Assembly (NCBI RefSeq): GCF_003947415.1
Contig: NZ_QHKL01000001.1
Location: forward strand, 744,001 to 808,000
Reading direction: 5' to 3'
Origin: Amycolatopsis sp. WAC 01376
GTDB taxonomy: Bacteria; Actinomycetota; Actinomycetes; Mycobacteriales; Pseudonocardiaceae
Length of the DNA stretch: 64,000 nt
The notes beneath the pieces were generated by a model. That model saw nothing but the letters and a program-made list of their open reading frames with translations, was not told the DNA's origin and ran no database searches. The stretch's first letter is position 1. Each line of letters starts with the position of its first letter. A program made the position numbers and the translations under genes. Positions 25,075 through 34,439 of this stretch are shown here, in pieces.

Positions 25075-26706
25075 TCAGTGCCGCACGGCCTTTTCGGCGC
25101 CGACGCCGGTGAGCGAGCGGACCTCCATCTCGGCGTACTTCTTCTGGTTGTGCTCCTTGGACAGCACGGTGCCGAGCCAGCCGAGGAAGAACGCGACCGG
25201 AATGGACACGATGCCGGGGTTGTCGAGCGGGAACCAGTGGAAGTCGACGCCCTGGATCATCGAGGCGCTCTTCCCGGTTTTCGCGTCGACGGGTTTACCC
25301 GAGACCGCGGGTGAGAAGACGATCAGGATGACGCACACGCTCAGCCCGCCGTAGATGCTCCACAGCGCGCCCTGGGTGTTGAACCGCTTCCAGAACAGCG
25401 AGTACAGGATCGTCGGCAGATTCGCCGACGCCGCCACCGCGAACGCGAGCGCCACCAGGAACGCCACGTTCTGGTTCTTCGCGAGGATCCCGCCGACGAT
25501 CGCGACCGCCCCGATCACCAGCGCGGTGATGCGCGCGACGCGGACTTCGCTGTCCGGGGCGGTCTTGCCCTTCTTGATCACGTTGGCGTAGACGTCGTGC
25601 GCGAACGACGCCGACGCCGTGATCGTCAGGCCCGCGACCACCGCCAGGATCGTCGCGAACGCCACCGCGGCGATGAACCCGAGCAGCACCGGGCCGCCCA
25701 GTTCGAGTGCCAGCAGCGGGGCCGCCGAGTTGGTCGTGCCCGGCGCCTTCGCGATCACGTCCGGGCCGACGAGCGCGCCCGCGCCGTAGCCGAGCACCAG
25801 TGTGAACAGGTAGAAGATGCCGATCAGCGCGATCGCCCAGACCACCGAACGGCGCGCGTCCTTCGCCGTCGGCACCGTGTAGAAGCGCATGAGCACGTGC
25901 GGCAGGCCCGCGGTGCCGAGGACGAGCGCGATGCCCAGCGACAGGAAGTCGAGCTTCGTCGTGCCGGTCTTCCCGTACTGCTTGCCCGGCCCGAGCAGCG
26001 CCTCACCGGTCTGGCCACCCTTGTCGACGGCGGCCTGGAACAGGCTGGAGAGGTTGAAGCCGTACTTTCCGAGCACCCACAACGTCATCGCGAACGTGCC
26101 CGCGATGAGCAGGACGGCCTTGATGATCTGGACCCAGGTGGTGCCCTTCATCCCGCCGATCAGCACGTACAGGATCATGATCACGCCGACGACGGCGATC
26201 ACCAGGTCCTGGCCGAGGTTCCCCTCGATGCCGAGCAGCAGGTTCACCAGGCCGCCCGCCCCCGCCATCTGCGCGAGCAGGTAGAAGAACGAGACGGCGA
26301 GCGTGGAGATCGCGGCCGCGGCGCGGACCGGGCGCTGTTTCATCCGGAACGCCAGCACGTCGCCCATGGTGAACTTGCCGGTGTTGCGCAGCAGTTCCGC
26401 GACCAGCAGCAACGCCACCAGCCAGGCGACGAGGAAACCGATCGAGTAGAGGAATCCGTCGTAGCCGTTGATCGCGATCGCACCGGCGATACCCAGGAAC
26501 GACGCCGCGGAAAGATAGTCGCCCGAGATCGCGATCCCGTTCTGCGGTCCGGTGAACGCGCGCCCCGCGGCGTAGTAGTCGGAGGCGGTCTTCGTATTCC
26601 GGCTCGCCCGGAAAACGATCACGAGTGTGATCGCGACGAAGATCGCGAAAATGGTGATGTTGAGCGCCGGATTGCTCCCCTGTACGCCCGCTGCCAGCGT
26701 ATTCAC
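25075..26706 (-). CDS. Sodium:solute symporter, ActP-like (acetate/monocarboxylate)
   Basis: A 543-residue SSS-family transporter with ~13 helices. The N-terminal SDYYAAGRAFTGPQNGIAIS and GDYLSAASFLGIAGAIA match the cation/acetate symporter subgroup (ActP, MctC). It is preceded by a DUF485 protein whose stop overlaps this GTG as GTGA, the standard DUF485-ActP pairing. The probable substrates are acetate, propionate or pyruvate taken up with Na+. The LytTR regulator upstream could control it. Confidence 0.9.
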   Translation of the reverse strand: MNTLAAGVQGSNPALNITIFAIFVAITLVIVFRASRNTKTASDYYAAGRAFTGPQNGIAISGDYLSAASFLGIAGAIAINGYDGFLYSIGFLVAWLVALLLVAELLRNTGKFTMGDVLAFRMKQRPVRAAAAISTLAVSFFYLLAQMAGAGGLVNLLLGIEGNLGQDLVIAVVGVIMILYVLIGGMKGTTWVQIIKAVLLIAGTFAMTLWVLGKYGFNLSSLFQAAVDKGGQTGEALLGPGKQYGKTGTTKLDFLSLGIALVLGTAGLPHVLMRFYTVPTAKDARRSVVWAIALIGIFYLFTLVLGYGAGALVGPDVIAKAPGTTNSAAPLLALELGGPVLLGFIAAVAFATILAVVAGLTITASASFAHDVYANVIKKGKTAPDSEVRVARITALVIGAVAIVGGILAKNQNVAFLVALAFAVAASANLPTILYSLFWKRFNTQGALWSIYGGLSVCVILIVFSPAVSGKPVDAKTGKSASMIQGVDFHWFPLDNPGIVSIPVAFFLGWLGTVLSKEHNQKKYAEMEVRSLTGVGAEKAVRH

Positions 26707-27047
26707 CGTTCGGCCCCTTCGACCTCATGCCGGATCTTGTCGGCGAGCGGATCGAGTTTGCGGTTCGCGTAGCGGACGTACAACCCGGTGATCACGAAGG
26801 TGGACACGAACTGCAACAGGCCGAAGACCAGGCCGACGTTGATGTTGCCGAAGAGCTTGGTGCTCATGAACCCGGTCGCGTAGTCGGCGAGGAGCACGTA
26901 GAGCAGATACCAGAGAAGGAACAGGGCCGAGACCGGGAAAACGAATACCCGGAGCCGTCGTCGCAGCTCGGTGAATTCCGGGCTCGCCTGCACCTTTTCC
27001 CAGTCGGAATCCGGATCGGACCCGAAGTCTTGATCGGTATCGCTCAC
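26703..27047 (-). CDS. DUF485-family small membrane protein
   Basis: A 114-residue protein with two transmembrane helices (VFPVSALFLLWYLLYVLLAD and GLVFGLLQFVSTFVITGLYV) around a conserved linker that carries ATGFMSTKLFGNIN, typical of DUF485. Members accompany acetate-type symporters and are thought to assist them. The GTG at 27047 has GGGAGG at correct spacing; the alternative ATG further upstream lacks one. It is translationally coupled to the symporter. A weak hairpin (27103-27129) lies upstream. Confidence 0.88.
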   Translation of the reverse strand: MSDTDQDFGSDPDSDWEKVQASPEFTELRRRLRVFVFPVSALFLLWYLLYVLLADYATGFMSTKLFGNINVGLVFGLLQFVSTFVITGLYVRYANRKLDPLADKIRHEVEGAER

Positions 27048-27187
27048 GTCGGACCTCCCACCTGCCGCAACCATTCGGTGATTTCGTTGTCACGAAAGAT
27101 CATGCCCCTCATGGGGCCCGAGAGGGGCAATCCATTTGAGTGAACGGTACGACTCTGTGTAGAGGTTCGCGACTCGAAAGAGTGACG

Positions 27188-28987
27188 CTACTTCCGGTGG
27201 CGGCCTTTACCGGTCTTCTGTGTCTTCGCTGTGTCCTCCCCGGCCTGGCCGAACCGGGCGACCGCGCGATCGCGCATGAAGCCGAGCGGATCGGGCGCGT
27301 GCAGCCGCAGCATCACGCCGTGGACGTCGTCCGGCCGCCCGTATCCGGTCGCGCGGCTCACCACATAGGTCGTCAGGAACGCCGCGGGCACGGTGATCAG
27401 CGCGGGCTGGTTCGAGAACCACGGCGCCCAGCCGCCGGTGTACTTGCTGACGATGTTGACCACCAGCGCGGTCAGCACCAGCCCGCCGCCGACGAGCATC
27501 CCGGCCAGCGCGCCGGGCCAGCTGAGCTTCCGCCACCAGACCCCGAGCAGCAGCAACGGACTGAACGTCGACGCGGCCAGCGCGAACGACATCCCGACCG
27601 AAAGCGACAGGTCCTCCGAGGGCAGCAGCACCGCCAGCGCGAACGGGATCAGCGCCACGATCGCCGTCGCCACCCGGAAATCGCGGACGCGGCCGGGCAG
27701 GACGTCGGTGGACACGACCCCCGCCACGCTCACCAGCAGCCCGGACGAACTCGACAGGAACGCCGCGAACGCGCCGGCCGCGGTCACCGCGCCCAGGATC
27801 TGTCCCCAGAGTCCGGGTAGGACGGCGGACGGCAGCAGCAGGACGGCGGCGTCGGTCTTCCCGGTCACCAGCAGTTCCGGGACGTACATCCGGGACAGCG
27901 CGCCCAGCAGCGTCGGGAACAGGTAGAACAGCCCGAGCAGCAGCAGAACGTGCACCGTCGTGCGGCGCGCGGCCTTCCCGTCGGGGTTGGTGTAGAAGCG
28001 GACCAGGACGTGCGGCAGGCCCATGGTGCCGAGGAAGGTCGCGAGGATCAGCGAATAGACCTGCAGCAGATCGGTGAGACTGCCCGAACCCGGCCGCAGC
28101 CAGTCGCCGTTCGACGCGGGCGCGTCGCTGACCACCGGGACCGGCGTGCCCGCGGTGAACTTCAGCGTCGTGCCCTTGGCGACCTTGTGTCCGGCCTCCG
28201 GCGTCCACACCGCGAAACCGTTGGCACGCGCGCCTTCCACCTCCCCGTACGCCTCGAGCACGGTCACCGAGGTGACCTTCAGCGTGACGTCGGCCTGCAC
28301 CGAGACCGTGGTGTTCTCGAGGAACGTCGGCGGGGCGGGCTGTCCGAGCGGACGCGCGCTGCCCGGCGCGCCGGCGCCGAGGAACACGATGCACAGGATG
28401 AACGTCGGCACCGCGATGGCGAACAGTTTCAGCCAGTACTGGAAGGCCTGGACGACGGTGATGGCGCGCATCCCGCCCGCGATCACATTGAAGCCGACCA
28501 CGAAGGTGACCAGGAGCGCTCCGGCCCACACCGGCACCGGCAGGATGGTCGTCAACGTCAGCCCGGCGCCCTGCAGCTGCGGGACCATGTAAAGGATCCC
28601 GATGAACACCACGAACGCCGTCGAGACCCGGCGCAGCATCGTCGAACCCAGCCGCATCTCGACGAAGTCCGGCAGCGTGTAGGCGCCGGACCGCCGCAGC
28701 GGCGCGGCGACGAACAGCATCAGCGCGAGATAGCCCGCGGTGAACCCGATCGGGAACCACAGCGCGTCGGCGCCGTCCTTGAGCACGATGCCGGCGACAC
28801 CCATGAACGACGCGGCGGACAGGTACTCGCCGGAGATCGCGGCGGCGTTGCGCCGGGACCGCACGGTGCGCCGCGCGACGAGGAAGTCGTGCGTGCTGAC
28901 GGCCGACCTCGAGGAGCGATGCCCCAGGTAGAAGGTCAGGACCGCGACCAGCACGATGCCGGCCATGGCCCACGGATTCAGCTGCAC
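27188..28987 (-). CDS. Second sodium:solute symporter with an extracytoplasmic insert
   Basis: A 599-residue SSS-family transporter. The N-terminus SGEYLSAASFMGVAGIVLKD matches the family. Unlike its neighbour it has an insert of about 95 residues (VSVQADVTLKVTSVTVLEAY ... TPVPVVSDAPASNGDW) between helices, likely on the outer face. The C-terminal tail is basic (KTQKTGKGRHRK). Having two SSS genes in tandem suggests two related carboxylate substrates or affinities. The start is a GTG at 28987, 31 bp downstream of a small membrane protein that may play the DUF485 role. Confidence 0.86.
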   Translation of the reverse strand: MQLNPWAMAGIVLVAVLTFYLGHRSSRSAVSTHDFLVARRTVRSRRNAAAISGEYLSAASFMGVAGIVLKDGADALWFPIGFTAGYLALMLFVAAPLRRSGAYTLPDFVEMRLGSTMLRRVSTAFVVFIGILYMVPQLQGAGLTLTTILPVPVWAGALLVTFVVGFNVIAGGMRAITVVQAFQYWLKLFAIAVPTFILCIVFLGAGAPGSARPLGQPAPPTFLENTTVSVQADVTLKVTSVTVLEAYGEVEGARANGFAVWTPEAGHKVAKGTTLKFTAGTPVPVVSDAPASNGDWLRPGSGSLTDLLQVYSLILATFLGTMGLPHVLVRFYTNPDGKAARRTTVHVLLLLGLFYLFPTLLGALSRMYVPELLVTGKTDAAVLLLPSAVLPGLWGQILGAVTAAGAFAAFLSSSSGLLVSVAGVVSTDVLPGRVRDFRVATAIVALIPFALAVLLPSEDLSLSVGMSFALAASTFSPLLLLGVWWRKLSWPGALAGMLVGGGLVLTALVVNIVSKYTGGWAPWFSNQPALITVPAAFLTTYVVSRATGYGRPDDVHGVMLRLHAPDPLGFMRDRAVARFGQAGEDTAKTQKTGKGRHRK

Positions 28988-29018
28988 GGTGTGGATCCTC
29001 GCATGTGCAGCTCCGCGG

Positions 29019-29537
29019 TCAGTTCTCGATCATGTCGACGAAGTCGCGTTCGTGTCGTTCGGCGAGCCGGTTGTACCAGAGGCCGATGCCGAACAGGAAC
29101 GGGAACGGCGCCACCCCGAGGATCAGCCAGGGCAACGGAATGCCCACGACGACCACTCGCCCGAAGGACGGGATCAGATAGAACAGCACCGGAAGTGAAC
29201 ACAGCGTGACCATCACCAGCAGCGCCAGCAGGGAGGCCGTCCGCAGCTGGATCTTCACCAGATCCTTGATCAGGAGCTTGCCCCAGCTGGTCTGCTCTTC
29301 GAGTTCGACCCTGGCCCGCAGGGTGCTGGTGGCCTGTCGCGGATCGGCGAGGATCACCCGCTGCCGCTTGGGTTTCGCGTGATGTTCGGGTTTGGCCTGC
29401 TCGTGCTTCGGGCCGGAGGGCGCACCCGGCACGGGCTCGACGGCGGCGCCCTCGGGCGCCACCGGTTTCCTGCTCTTCCCCAGCGTCGGGTCCGGCTCGC
29501 GGACGCCGTTGACGCGGCGGTAGAAGTCGTCGGTCAC
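29019..29537 (-). CDS. Small two-helix membrane protein between LytTR regulator and symporter
   Basis: A 172-residue protein. The first ~95 residues are charged and Pro/Lys-rich. Two transmembrane helices follow (LLALLVMVTLCSLPVLFYLI and VVVVGIPLPWLILGVAPFPF), then RHERDFVDMIEN. I do not recognise a named family, but by position and topology it resembles a DUF485-like helper of the downstream symporter. Its GTG overlaps the LytTR stop as GTGA, so regulator, helper and transporter are one operon. Confidence 0.72.
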   Translation of the reverse strand: MTDDFYRRVNGVREPDPTLGKSRKPVAPEGAAVEPVPGAPSGPKHEQAKPEHHAKPKRQRVILADPRQATSTLRARVELEEQTSWGKLLIKDLVKIQLRTASLLALLVMVTLCSLPVLFYLIPSFGRVVVVGIPLPWLILGVAPFPFLFGIGLWYNRLAERHERDFVDMIEN

Positions 29538-30379
29538 GTCGACCGGTTGGCGCCGACCAGCCTGTCCTTGAGCGCGCGCGTGTGACGGCGGCTCACCGGC
29601 AGCACCTTCTCCTCGTTACCGATCACGACCTGGTAGCCGCCCTGGCCCATGCGCAGTTCGGTGATCAGCGGCAGCGAGACCAGGAACGACCGGTGGATCC
29701 GGACGAAACCCGCCTTCTCCCAGCGTTCCTCGAGCTGCGCGAGCGGGATGCGGACCAGGTGGCTGCCGTCGTTGGTGAACAATCGGGCGTAGTCACCCTG
29801 CGCCTCGACCCAGCGGACCGAAGACCGCGGGATCAGCTTCGTGGTGCCCGCGAGCTCGACGGGGATGACCTCGTCGTCGTTCTTGACCTGCCCCGGCCCG
29901 CCTTCGGCGCCGAACTTCGGCGCGGCGTTGGCGGCGAGTTTGTCGATCACGCGGGTGATCGCGCGGTCGAGACGATCCTGCTGGTACGGCTTGAGCACGT
30001 AGTCGAGCGCGCCGAGATCGAAGGCGTTGACCGCCTCTTCGGCATGCCCTGTCACGAACACCAGCGCGGGCGACGGGCGCAGCGCGGCGAACACGCGGGA
30101 CATCTCCATCCCGGACAAGCCGGGCATGTCGATGTCGGCGAACACCGCGTCCACGATCGGCAGGCCCCGCGACTTGCGGTCGGCCAGCCTCGGATCGTCC
30201 GCGGACAACAGGCGCAGCGCCTCCGAAGCGTCGATCGCCGGATAGACCAGGGCGACGTGCGGGCTGTTCCGGAGACAGTGGACGAGTTCGTCTAGCCCTT
30301 TGGGCTCATCGTCCACCGCCAGGACAATGAGCTTCCGGGTGTCATCGTGAGCACTCACAGTGAGACGCATCCTGCCCAT
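29534..30379 (-). CDS. LytTR-family response regulator
   Basis: A 281-residue two-component regulator. The receiver domain (residues ~16-140) has the acidic pair AVDDEP and the phosphoacceptor Asp82 in FADIDMPGLSG, followed by FVTGHAEEAVNAF. The LytTR DNA-binding domain (~175-278) contains VRWVEAQGDYARLFTNDGSH and FVRIHRSFLVSL. The ATG at 30379 has AAGGA 8 bp upstream. It leads an operon with two symporters. Its likely kinase, a LytS-type protein, is 2.6 kb away at 32975-34270. E. coli LytTR systems YpdAB and BtsSR control pyruvate-responsive transporters, a suggestive parallel. Confidence 0.9.
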   Translation of the reverse strand: MGRMRLTVSAHDDTRKLIVLAVDDEPKGLDELVHCLRNSPHVALVYPAIDASEALRLLSADDPRLADRKSRGLPIVDAVFADIDMPGLSGMEMSRVFAALRPSPALVFVTGHAEEAVNAFDLGALDYVLKPYQQDRLDRAITRVIDKLAANAAPKFGAEGGPGQVKNDDEVIPVELAGTTKLIPRSSVRWVEAQGDYARLFTNDGSHLVRIPLAQLEERWEKAGFVRIHRSFLVSLPLITELRMGQGGYQVVIGNEEKVLPVSRRHTRALKDRLVGANRST

Positions 30380-30425
30380 TGCCGCGTTCCTTGTCCAGCC
30401 CGCCGGCCGAAAGTCGAACGAAAAG

Positions 30426-30467
30426 GACGGCACCGGCACCCCCGCGCCCGGGGTGGCCGGTGCCGTC
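30426..30467. terminator. Terminator after the GH16 gene
   Basis: GACGGCACCGGC (30426-30437) pairs perfectly with 30456-30467, with ACCCC/GGGGT nested inside. It lies between the GH16 stop and the LytTR start, both leftward, and separates the two transcripts. Confidence 0.75.
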
Positions 30468-30514
30468 ATCTTCTCCGGTGACACGAACCGCCTCGCCGTG
30501 CCACACCTATCCCT

Positions 30515-31924
30515 TCACGGGGTGAAGGTGAACCAGTTGACGCTCACGAAATCGGCTGGCTGGCCGCTGGTGAAGGTCAAATAGACGTCGTGCTTCCCGG
30601 TGATGCCGCTGATGTTCGCGGGAACGGTCCGCCAGCTCTGCCAGCCGCCGGTGTTCGCGACGGCGAAGCTCCCGACAGGCGGGTTGGACCTGCTGTCGAG
30701 CCGGACTTCGACGAGGCCGCTCACGCCGCCCGCCGCACCGGACGCGACGCGCGCCTGGAACTGCCTGCCGGTCTGCGTCCCGAAGTCGATGCCCGGGTAC
30801 AGCGCCCAGTCCCCGTTGCCCGCGGGGCCGATGTTCTGGCCACCGCCGGGATCGGACGTGGCCTGTTTGGCGATCCCGGCCGCCTGGCTGTAGGACTCCG
30901 CCTGGATCTGGCTGTACGCGCTGCCGCCGCCGGGACTTCCCGTGGTCGTCGTCGGCGTGGTGGTCGTGGGCGTCGTGCCGCCGCCGCGGGTCAGGACGGT
31001 GACGTAGTCGACGAGCATCGGATGCCCCGGCACGATCCCCGGCCCCGGCGTGGTGGTGCCGGAGTTGTTGTTCGGGAACGCGCCGCCGATGGCGACGTTC
31101 AGCAGCACGAAGTAGCCCGCGTGGTTCGTCATGTTGGCCCACGTCGTGGCGTCGACCTGGTTCTGGCTGACGGAGTGGAACTGCTGGCCGTCCACCAGCC
31201 ACCGGAACACGTTGGGGCTGACGCTGGTGTCCCATTCGAAGGTGTAGGTGTGGAACGCGCTCTGGCAGCTCGCGCCGGGGCAAGTGCGGCTGCCGACGAG
31301 GCCGGTCGTCTCGTTGCACGGGCCACCGGGGTTGACGCCGCAGTGCAGCACGCCCCAGACGGTGTTGATGCCGTTGACGTTCTCCATGATGTCGAACTCG
31401 CCGACGGCGGGCCAGTTCCAGTAGTTGCCGCGATACGGCGAACCCAGCGCCCAGAACGCGGGCCAGTAACCGAGCGCGGCGGCGCCGGTGACGTTCGGCA
31501 TCTGGATACGGCCTTCGATCCGCAGCGCGCCGCCCGCGGGCGGTTTGAAGTTCGTGCGCTGCGTTTCGATCCGCGCCGAGGTCCAGTTGCCCGCGCCGTC
31601 ACGCTGCGGCGTGATCCGCAGGTTCCCGGAGCCGTCCTGGGCGAGGTTCGCGGGGTTCGCGGTGTAGTTCTGGATCTCGCCGGTGCCCCAGTTGCCGGGG
31701 CCACCGGGGTAGCCGTGGCCGGTGTCGATGAGCCAGTTCGCGCTCGACGGGAGCGAACCCGCGGCGCCGGTGAAGTCGTCGGTGAACACCGTGGTCCAGC
31801 CGGACGGCGGGGGCGGGACGGCGGCGGAAGCGGGCAGGGTCAGGGGGACCGTGATCAAAGCCGCGCCGGCGGTCGCGGCGAGCGCGATCTTCCAGCGGCT
31901 CGTTTGGGGAGAAGTAACGGACAT
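30515..31924 (-). CDS. Secreted GH16 beta-glucanase with CBM6-like domain
   Basis: A 469-residue secreted enzyme. A signal peptide ends near residue 34 (LPASA). The GH16 domain (~40-320) has the catalytic motif GEFDIMEN, with Glu176 as probable nucleophile, Asp178 and Glu181 as acid/base, as in beta-1,3(4)-glucanases. A Thr/Gly-rich linker (GGTTPTTTTPTTTTGSPGG) leads to a C-terminal beta-sandwich of the CBM6 type (about 335-469: SQIQAESYSQAAGIAKQ ... DVYLTFTSGQPADFVSVNWF). It probably degrades fungal or plant beta-1,3-glucans such as laminarin. It stands alone, with terminators on both sides. Confidence 0.92.
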   Translation of the reverse strand: MSVTSPQTSRWKIALAATAGAALITVPLTLPASAAVPPPPSGWTTVFTDDFTGAAGSLPSSANWLIDTGHGYPGGPGNWGTGEIQNYTANPANLAQDGSGNLRITPQRDGAGNWTSARIETQRTNFKPPAGGALRIEGRIQMPNVTGAAALGYWPAFWALGSPYRGNYWNWPAVGEFDIMENVNGINTVWGVLHCGVNPGGPCNETTGLVGSRTCPGASCQSAFHTYTFEWDTSVSPNVFRWLVDGQQFHSVSQNQVDATTWANMTNHAGYFVLLNVAIGGAFPNNNSGTTTPGPGIVPGHPMLVDYVTVLTRGGGTTPTTTTPTTTTGSPGGGSAYSQIQAESYSQAAGIAKQATSDPGGGQNIGPAGNGDWALYPGIDFGTQTGRQFQARVASGAAGGVSGLVEVRLDSRSNPPVGSFAVANTGGWQSWRTVPANISGITGKHDVYLTFTSGQPADFVSVNWFTFTP

Positions 31925-32050
31925 CGGACCTCCTCGTCAACGCTGTCGAGGTTTGTTGCCGTTCACAACAAAGCGGTATGTCCGATATGAGACCTGGTCT
32001 GAACCACTTACGCCTACCACCGTTCGGGTGAATCGCTCCCTACCGCAAAC

Positions 32051-32103
32051 GCAATGAAGGGGCCTTTCATTGCAAAATTTGCGATGAAAGGCCCCTTCAT
32101 TGC
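32051..32103. repeat. 26-bp GAAGGGGCCTTTC hairpin
   Basis: Two 26-base arms (32051-32076, 32078-32103) pair at 25 of 26 positions around a 1-base tip; each arm contains AATGAAGGGGCCTTTCAT. It ends 6 bp before the stop of the leftward sppA gene, so it is placed as its terminator. The core is the same as in the 57073 element. Confidence 0.8.
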
Positions 32104-32109
32104 ACGTGG

Positions 32110-32955
32110 TCAGAGGCCGAAGCGGCTCCAGGCGGCCTTGGACTGCACTGCGTCCAGCAGCGCGCTCGCCGCGGCGGGAGCGCCGATGCCGAGCCGCGCC
32201 AACAGTGGCTTCTTCGGTTCGGCGATCGCGATCTCGGCGTCCGGGTACCGCTCGGTGATCACCTGGCGAAGGCTGCCGACGCCGTCGATCAGACCGAGTT
32301 CGACCGCGCGGGCGCCCAGCCAGACGTCACCGGTGAACAGGTCCTCGGAGCCGGACAGCCGGTCGCCACGGCGTTCGGTGACCCAATCGACGAACAGTTC
32401 GTGGAGCTGTCCGTGCATCTTCTTCAGCCACTCGACGTCTTCCGGCTTCTCGGGGCTGAACGGGTCGAGCCGGGACTTGTTCGCGCCCGCGGTGTGCAGC
32501 CGCCGCTCGATGCCGAACCGTTCCAGCAGGCCGGTGAACCCGAACCCACCGCTGATCACGCCGATGGAGCCCACCATCGACGTCCGGTGCGCGTAGATCT
32601 CGTCGGCCGCGCAGGCCAGCCAGTACCCACCCGACGCGGCGACGTCCTCGGCGAAGGCCAGCACCGGCACGTTCTTCTCGTCGGCGAGCTGACGGATCCG
32701 CTCGGCGACCAGGCCGGACTGCGTTGGCGCGCCACCCGGCGAGTTGATCTGCAGCGCGACGGCCTTCAACCGCTCGTGCCCGAACGCGCGCGTCAGCGCC
32801 GATTCGATGGCGGCGAGGTTGATCGCGCCCCTGGCCAGCGGCGACGGGGTCGGCGTGATCACCCCGTGCAGCTTCACCACGGCGACGATGTCCTTGCGTT
32901 CACCCCGATCGCCGATCATGGGGAGACGGGAGGTCAGCTTGTCCGCAACGCTCAT
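32110..32955 (-). CDS. sppA: Signal peptide peptidase SppA-type S49 protease
   Basis: A 281-residue S49 protease with a Ser/Lys dyad: Ser108 in DVAASGGYWLAC and Lys160 in LHTAGANKSRLD. INSPGGAPTQSGLVAERIR supplies the oxyanion-hole glycines. It is a single-domain SppA of the size found in Gram-positive bacteria, but without an obvious transmembrane helix at the N-terminus, so it is either peripheral or cytosolic. It cleaves remnant signal peptides in the membrane or membrane-protein fragments. It ends at a strong hairpin and follows the histidine kinase gene by 19 bp. Confidence 0.88.
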   Translation of the reverse strand: MSVADKLTSRLPMIGDRGERKDIVAVVKLHGVITPTPSPLARGAINLAAIESALTRAFGHERLKAVALQINSPGGAPTQSGLVAERIRQLADEKNVPVLAFAEDVAASGGYWLACAADEIYAHRTSMVGSIGVISGGFGFTGLLERFGIERRLHTAGANKSRLDPFSPEKPEDVEWLKKMHGQLHELFVDWVTERRGDRLSGSEDLFTGDVWLGARAVELGLIDGVGSLRQVITERYPDAEIAIAEPKKPLLARLGIGAPAAASALLDAVQSKAAWSRFGL

Positions 32956-32974
32956 ACGGCCAGGTTACCGACGT

Positions 32975-34270
32975 TCACGACGGCAGCACGCCGCTGCGCG
33001 AACCGCTCACCCCGCTGGACTCGTTCGGGCCGCCCTGGGGCGGAACGGTGGCGCTGTCGGCGGAGAAGTCCGGCAGATTCGGCCGCACACCGGGCATGAA
33101 CTTCGGCACCCGCAGGGTCACCTTCATGCCGGCGCCGGGCGCCGTCTCGACCATGAGCGCGTAGTCGCGGCCGAACACCTGCTGCATCCGCTGGTTGATG
33201 TTGCCGAGGCCGACGTGCGCGCCCGTGCGGTGCTGGCTGCGGAGATCCGCGAGCTTCGCGGGCTCCATGCCGATGCCGTCGTCCTCGACACTGATCAGTG
33301 CCTCGGCGCCGTAGTCTTCGGCGATCACCGTGACGCAGCCGCCGGACGGCTTCGACGCGAGACCGTGTTTGACGGCGTTCTCCACCAGCGGCTGGATGAT
33401 CAGGAACGGGACGACCACCGAAAGCACCTCGGGCGCGATCTTCATCCGCACTTCGAGCCGTCCGCCGAAACGGGCGTTCTCGATGGTCAGGTACCGGTCG
33501 ATGTTCCGCAGTTCCTCGGCGAGCGAGGTGAACATGCCCGACGTCCGGAACGAGTAGCGCGTGAAGTCCGCGAAGTCCTGAAGCAGCTCTCGCGCTTCCT
33601 CCGGGTCCGTCCGGATCAGCGACGAGATGGTGTTGAGCGCGTTGTAGACGAAGTGCGGCGAGATCTGCGCGCGCAGCGCCTTGATCTCCGCCTGCTGGAG
33701 CTGGTTCTTCGATTCGTCGAGGCGGGCCAGCTCGAACTGGGTGCAGACGAACTGCGCGACCGCGTCGGCCATCTGCACCAGCCGCCCGCGGGTGCGCCCG
33801 ACGACCAGCAACGCGGCCTCGGTCTCGCCCTCGACGATCAGCGGCACGATCACCGCGGTCCGCATCCGGCAGGTGCCGCGGTGGTTGCACGGCATCTTGT
33901 CGTGCGCGACGACCTCGCGGCGGTGCTTGCGGATGGCGTTGCCGATGGCGTCGACGAGGTCGACGTAGTGGTCGTTGGCCTCGCCGTCCCAGGACAGCAG
34001 CGTGCCTTCGCTGTCGGTGATGCCGACGGCGACGCAGTCGAGCATCTCCAGCAGCTGGCTGGTGATCTTGTCGGCGACCTGCTCGTCGAGCCCCTCGCGG
34101 AGGTCCGGTGTCGCCTTCGACATCCGGTGGACGGCCTGCAGGACGGCGTTCTCCACGATGCTCGCGGGACGCCGCAGCTTGATCAACAGGACGACGACGA
34201 GGATCCCGAGCAGCAGTGCCACCCCCCAGGGGATGATCTGCGCGATTTCGAGCCCGGACACGGCGTCCAT
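32975..34270 (-). CDS. LytS-type sensor histidine kinase
   Basis: A 431-residue kinase. It has one N-terminal transmembrane helix (~12-31), a GAF-like sensory domain (~70-190) with an unusual Cys pair in MPCNHRGTCRMR (Cys128 and Cys134), and the His_kinase domain with phosphoacceptor His206 in AQISPHFVYNALNTISSLIR. An HATPase domain follows, with N box LVENAVKHGL and G box DDGIGM. This kinase family pairs with LytTR regulators, so the nearby LytTR protein is the likely partner. I chose ATG 34270; the frame upstream is not credible coding. The Cys pair could sense redox or bind metal. Confidence 0.88.
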   Translation of the reverse strand: MDAVSGLEIAQIIPWGVALLLGILVVVLLIKLRRPASIVENAVLQAVHRMSKATPDLREGLDEQVADKITSQLLEMLDCVAVGITDSEGTLLSWDGEANDHYVDLVDAIGNAIRKHRREVVAHDKMPCNHRGTCRMRTAVIVPLIVEGETEAALLVVGRTRGRLVQMADAVAQFVCTQFELARLDESKNQLQQAEIKALRAQISPHFVYNALNTISSLIRTDPEEARELLQDFADFTRYSFRTSGMFTSLAEELRNIDRYLTIENARFGGRLEVRMKIAPEVLSVVVPFLIIQPLVENAVKHGLASKPSGGCVTVIAEDYGAEALISVEDDGIGMEPAKLADLRSQHRTGAHVGLGNINQRMQQVFGRDYALMVETAPGAGMKVTLRVPKFMPGVRPNLPDFSADSATVPPQGGPNESSGVSGSRSGVLPS

Positions 34271-34439
34271 GCTCTGCGCTCGACCAACCGGGTGCAAGGC
34301 CTGCTCCCCACTTTCCGTTGAGTTGTGACAACCGAGGGTGGGGCCGACCCTACCCAAGACCCGGGCGCGGTCCCCATGGTCACTCCCCGTCGCGCGGGAA
34401 AGACTGTCCGCAGGCAATCGCTTCCGGGGGAGGAACACA

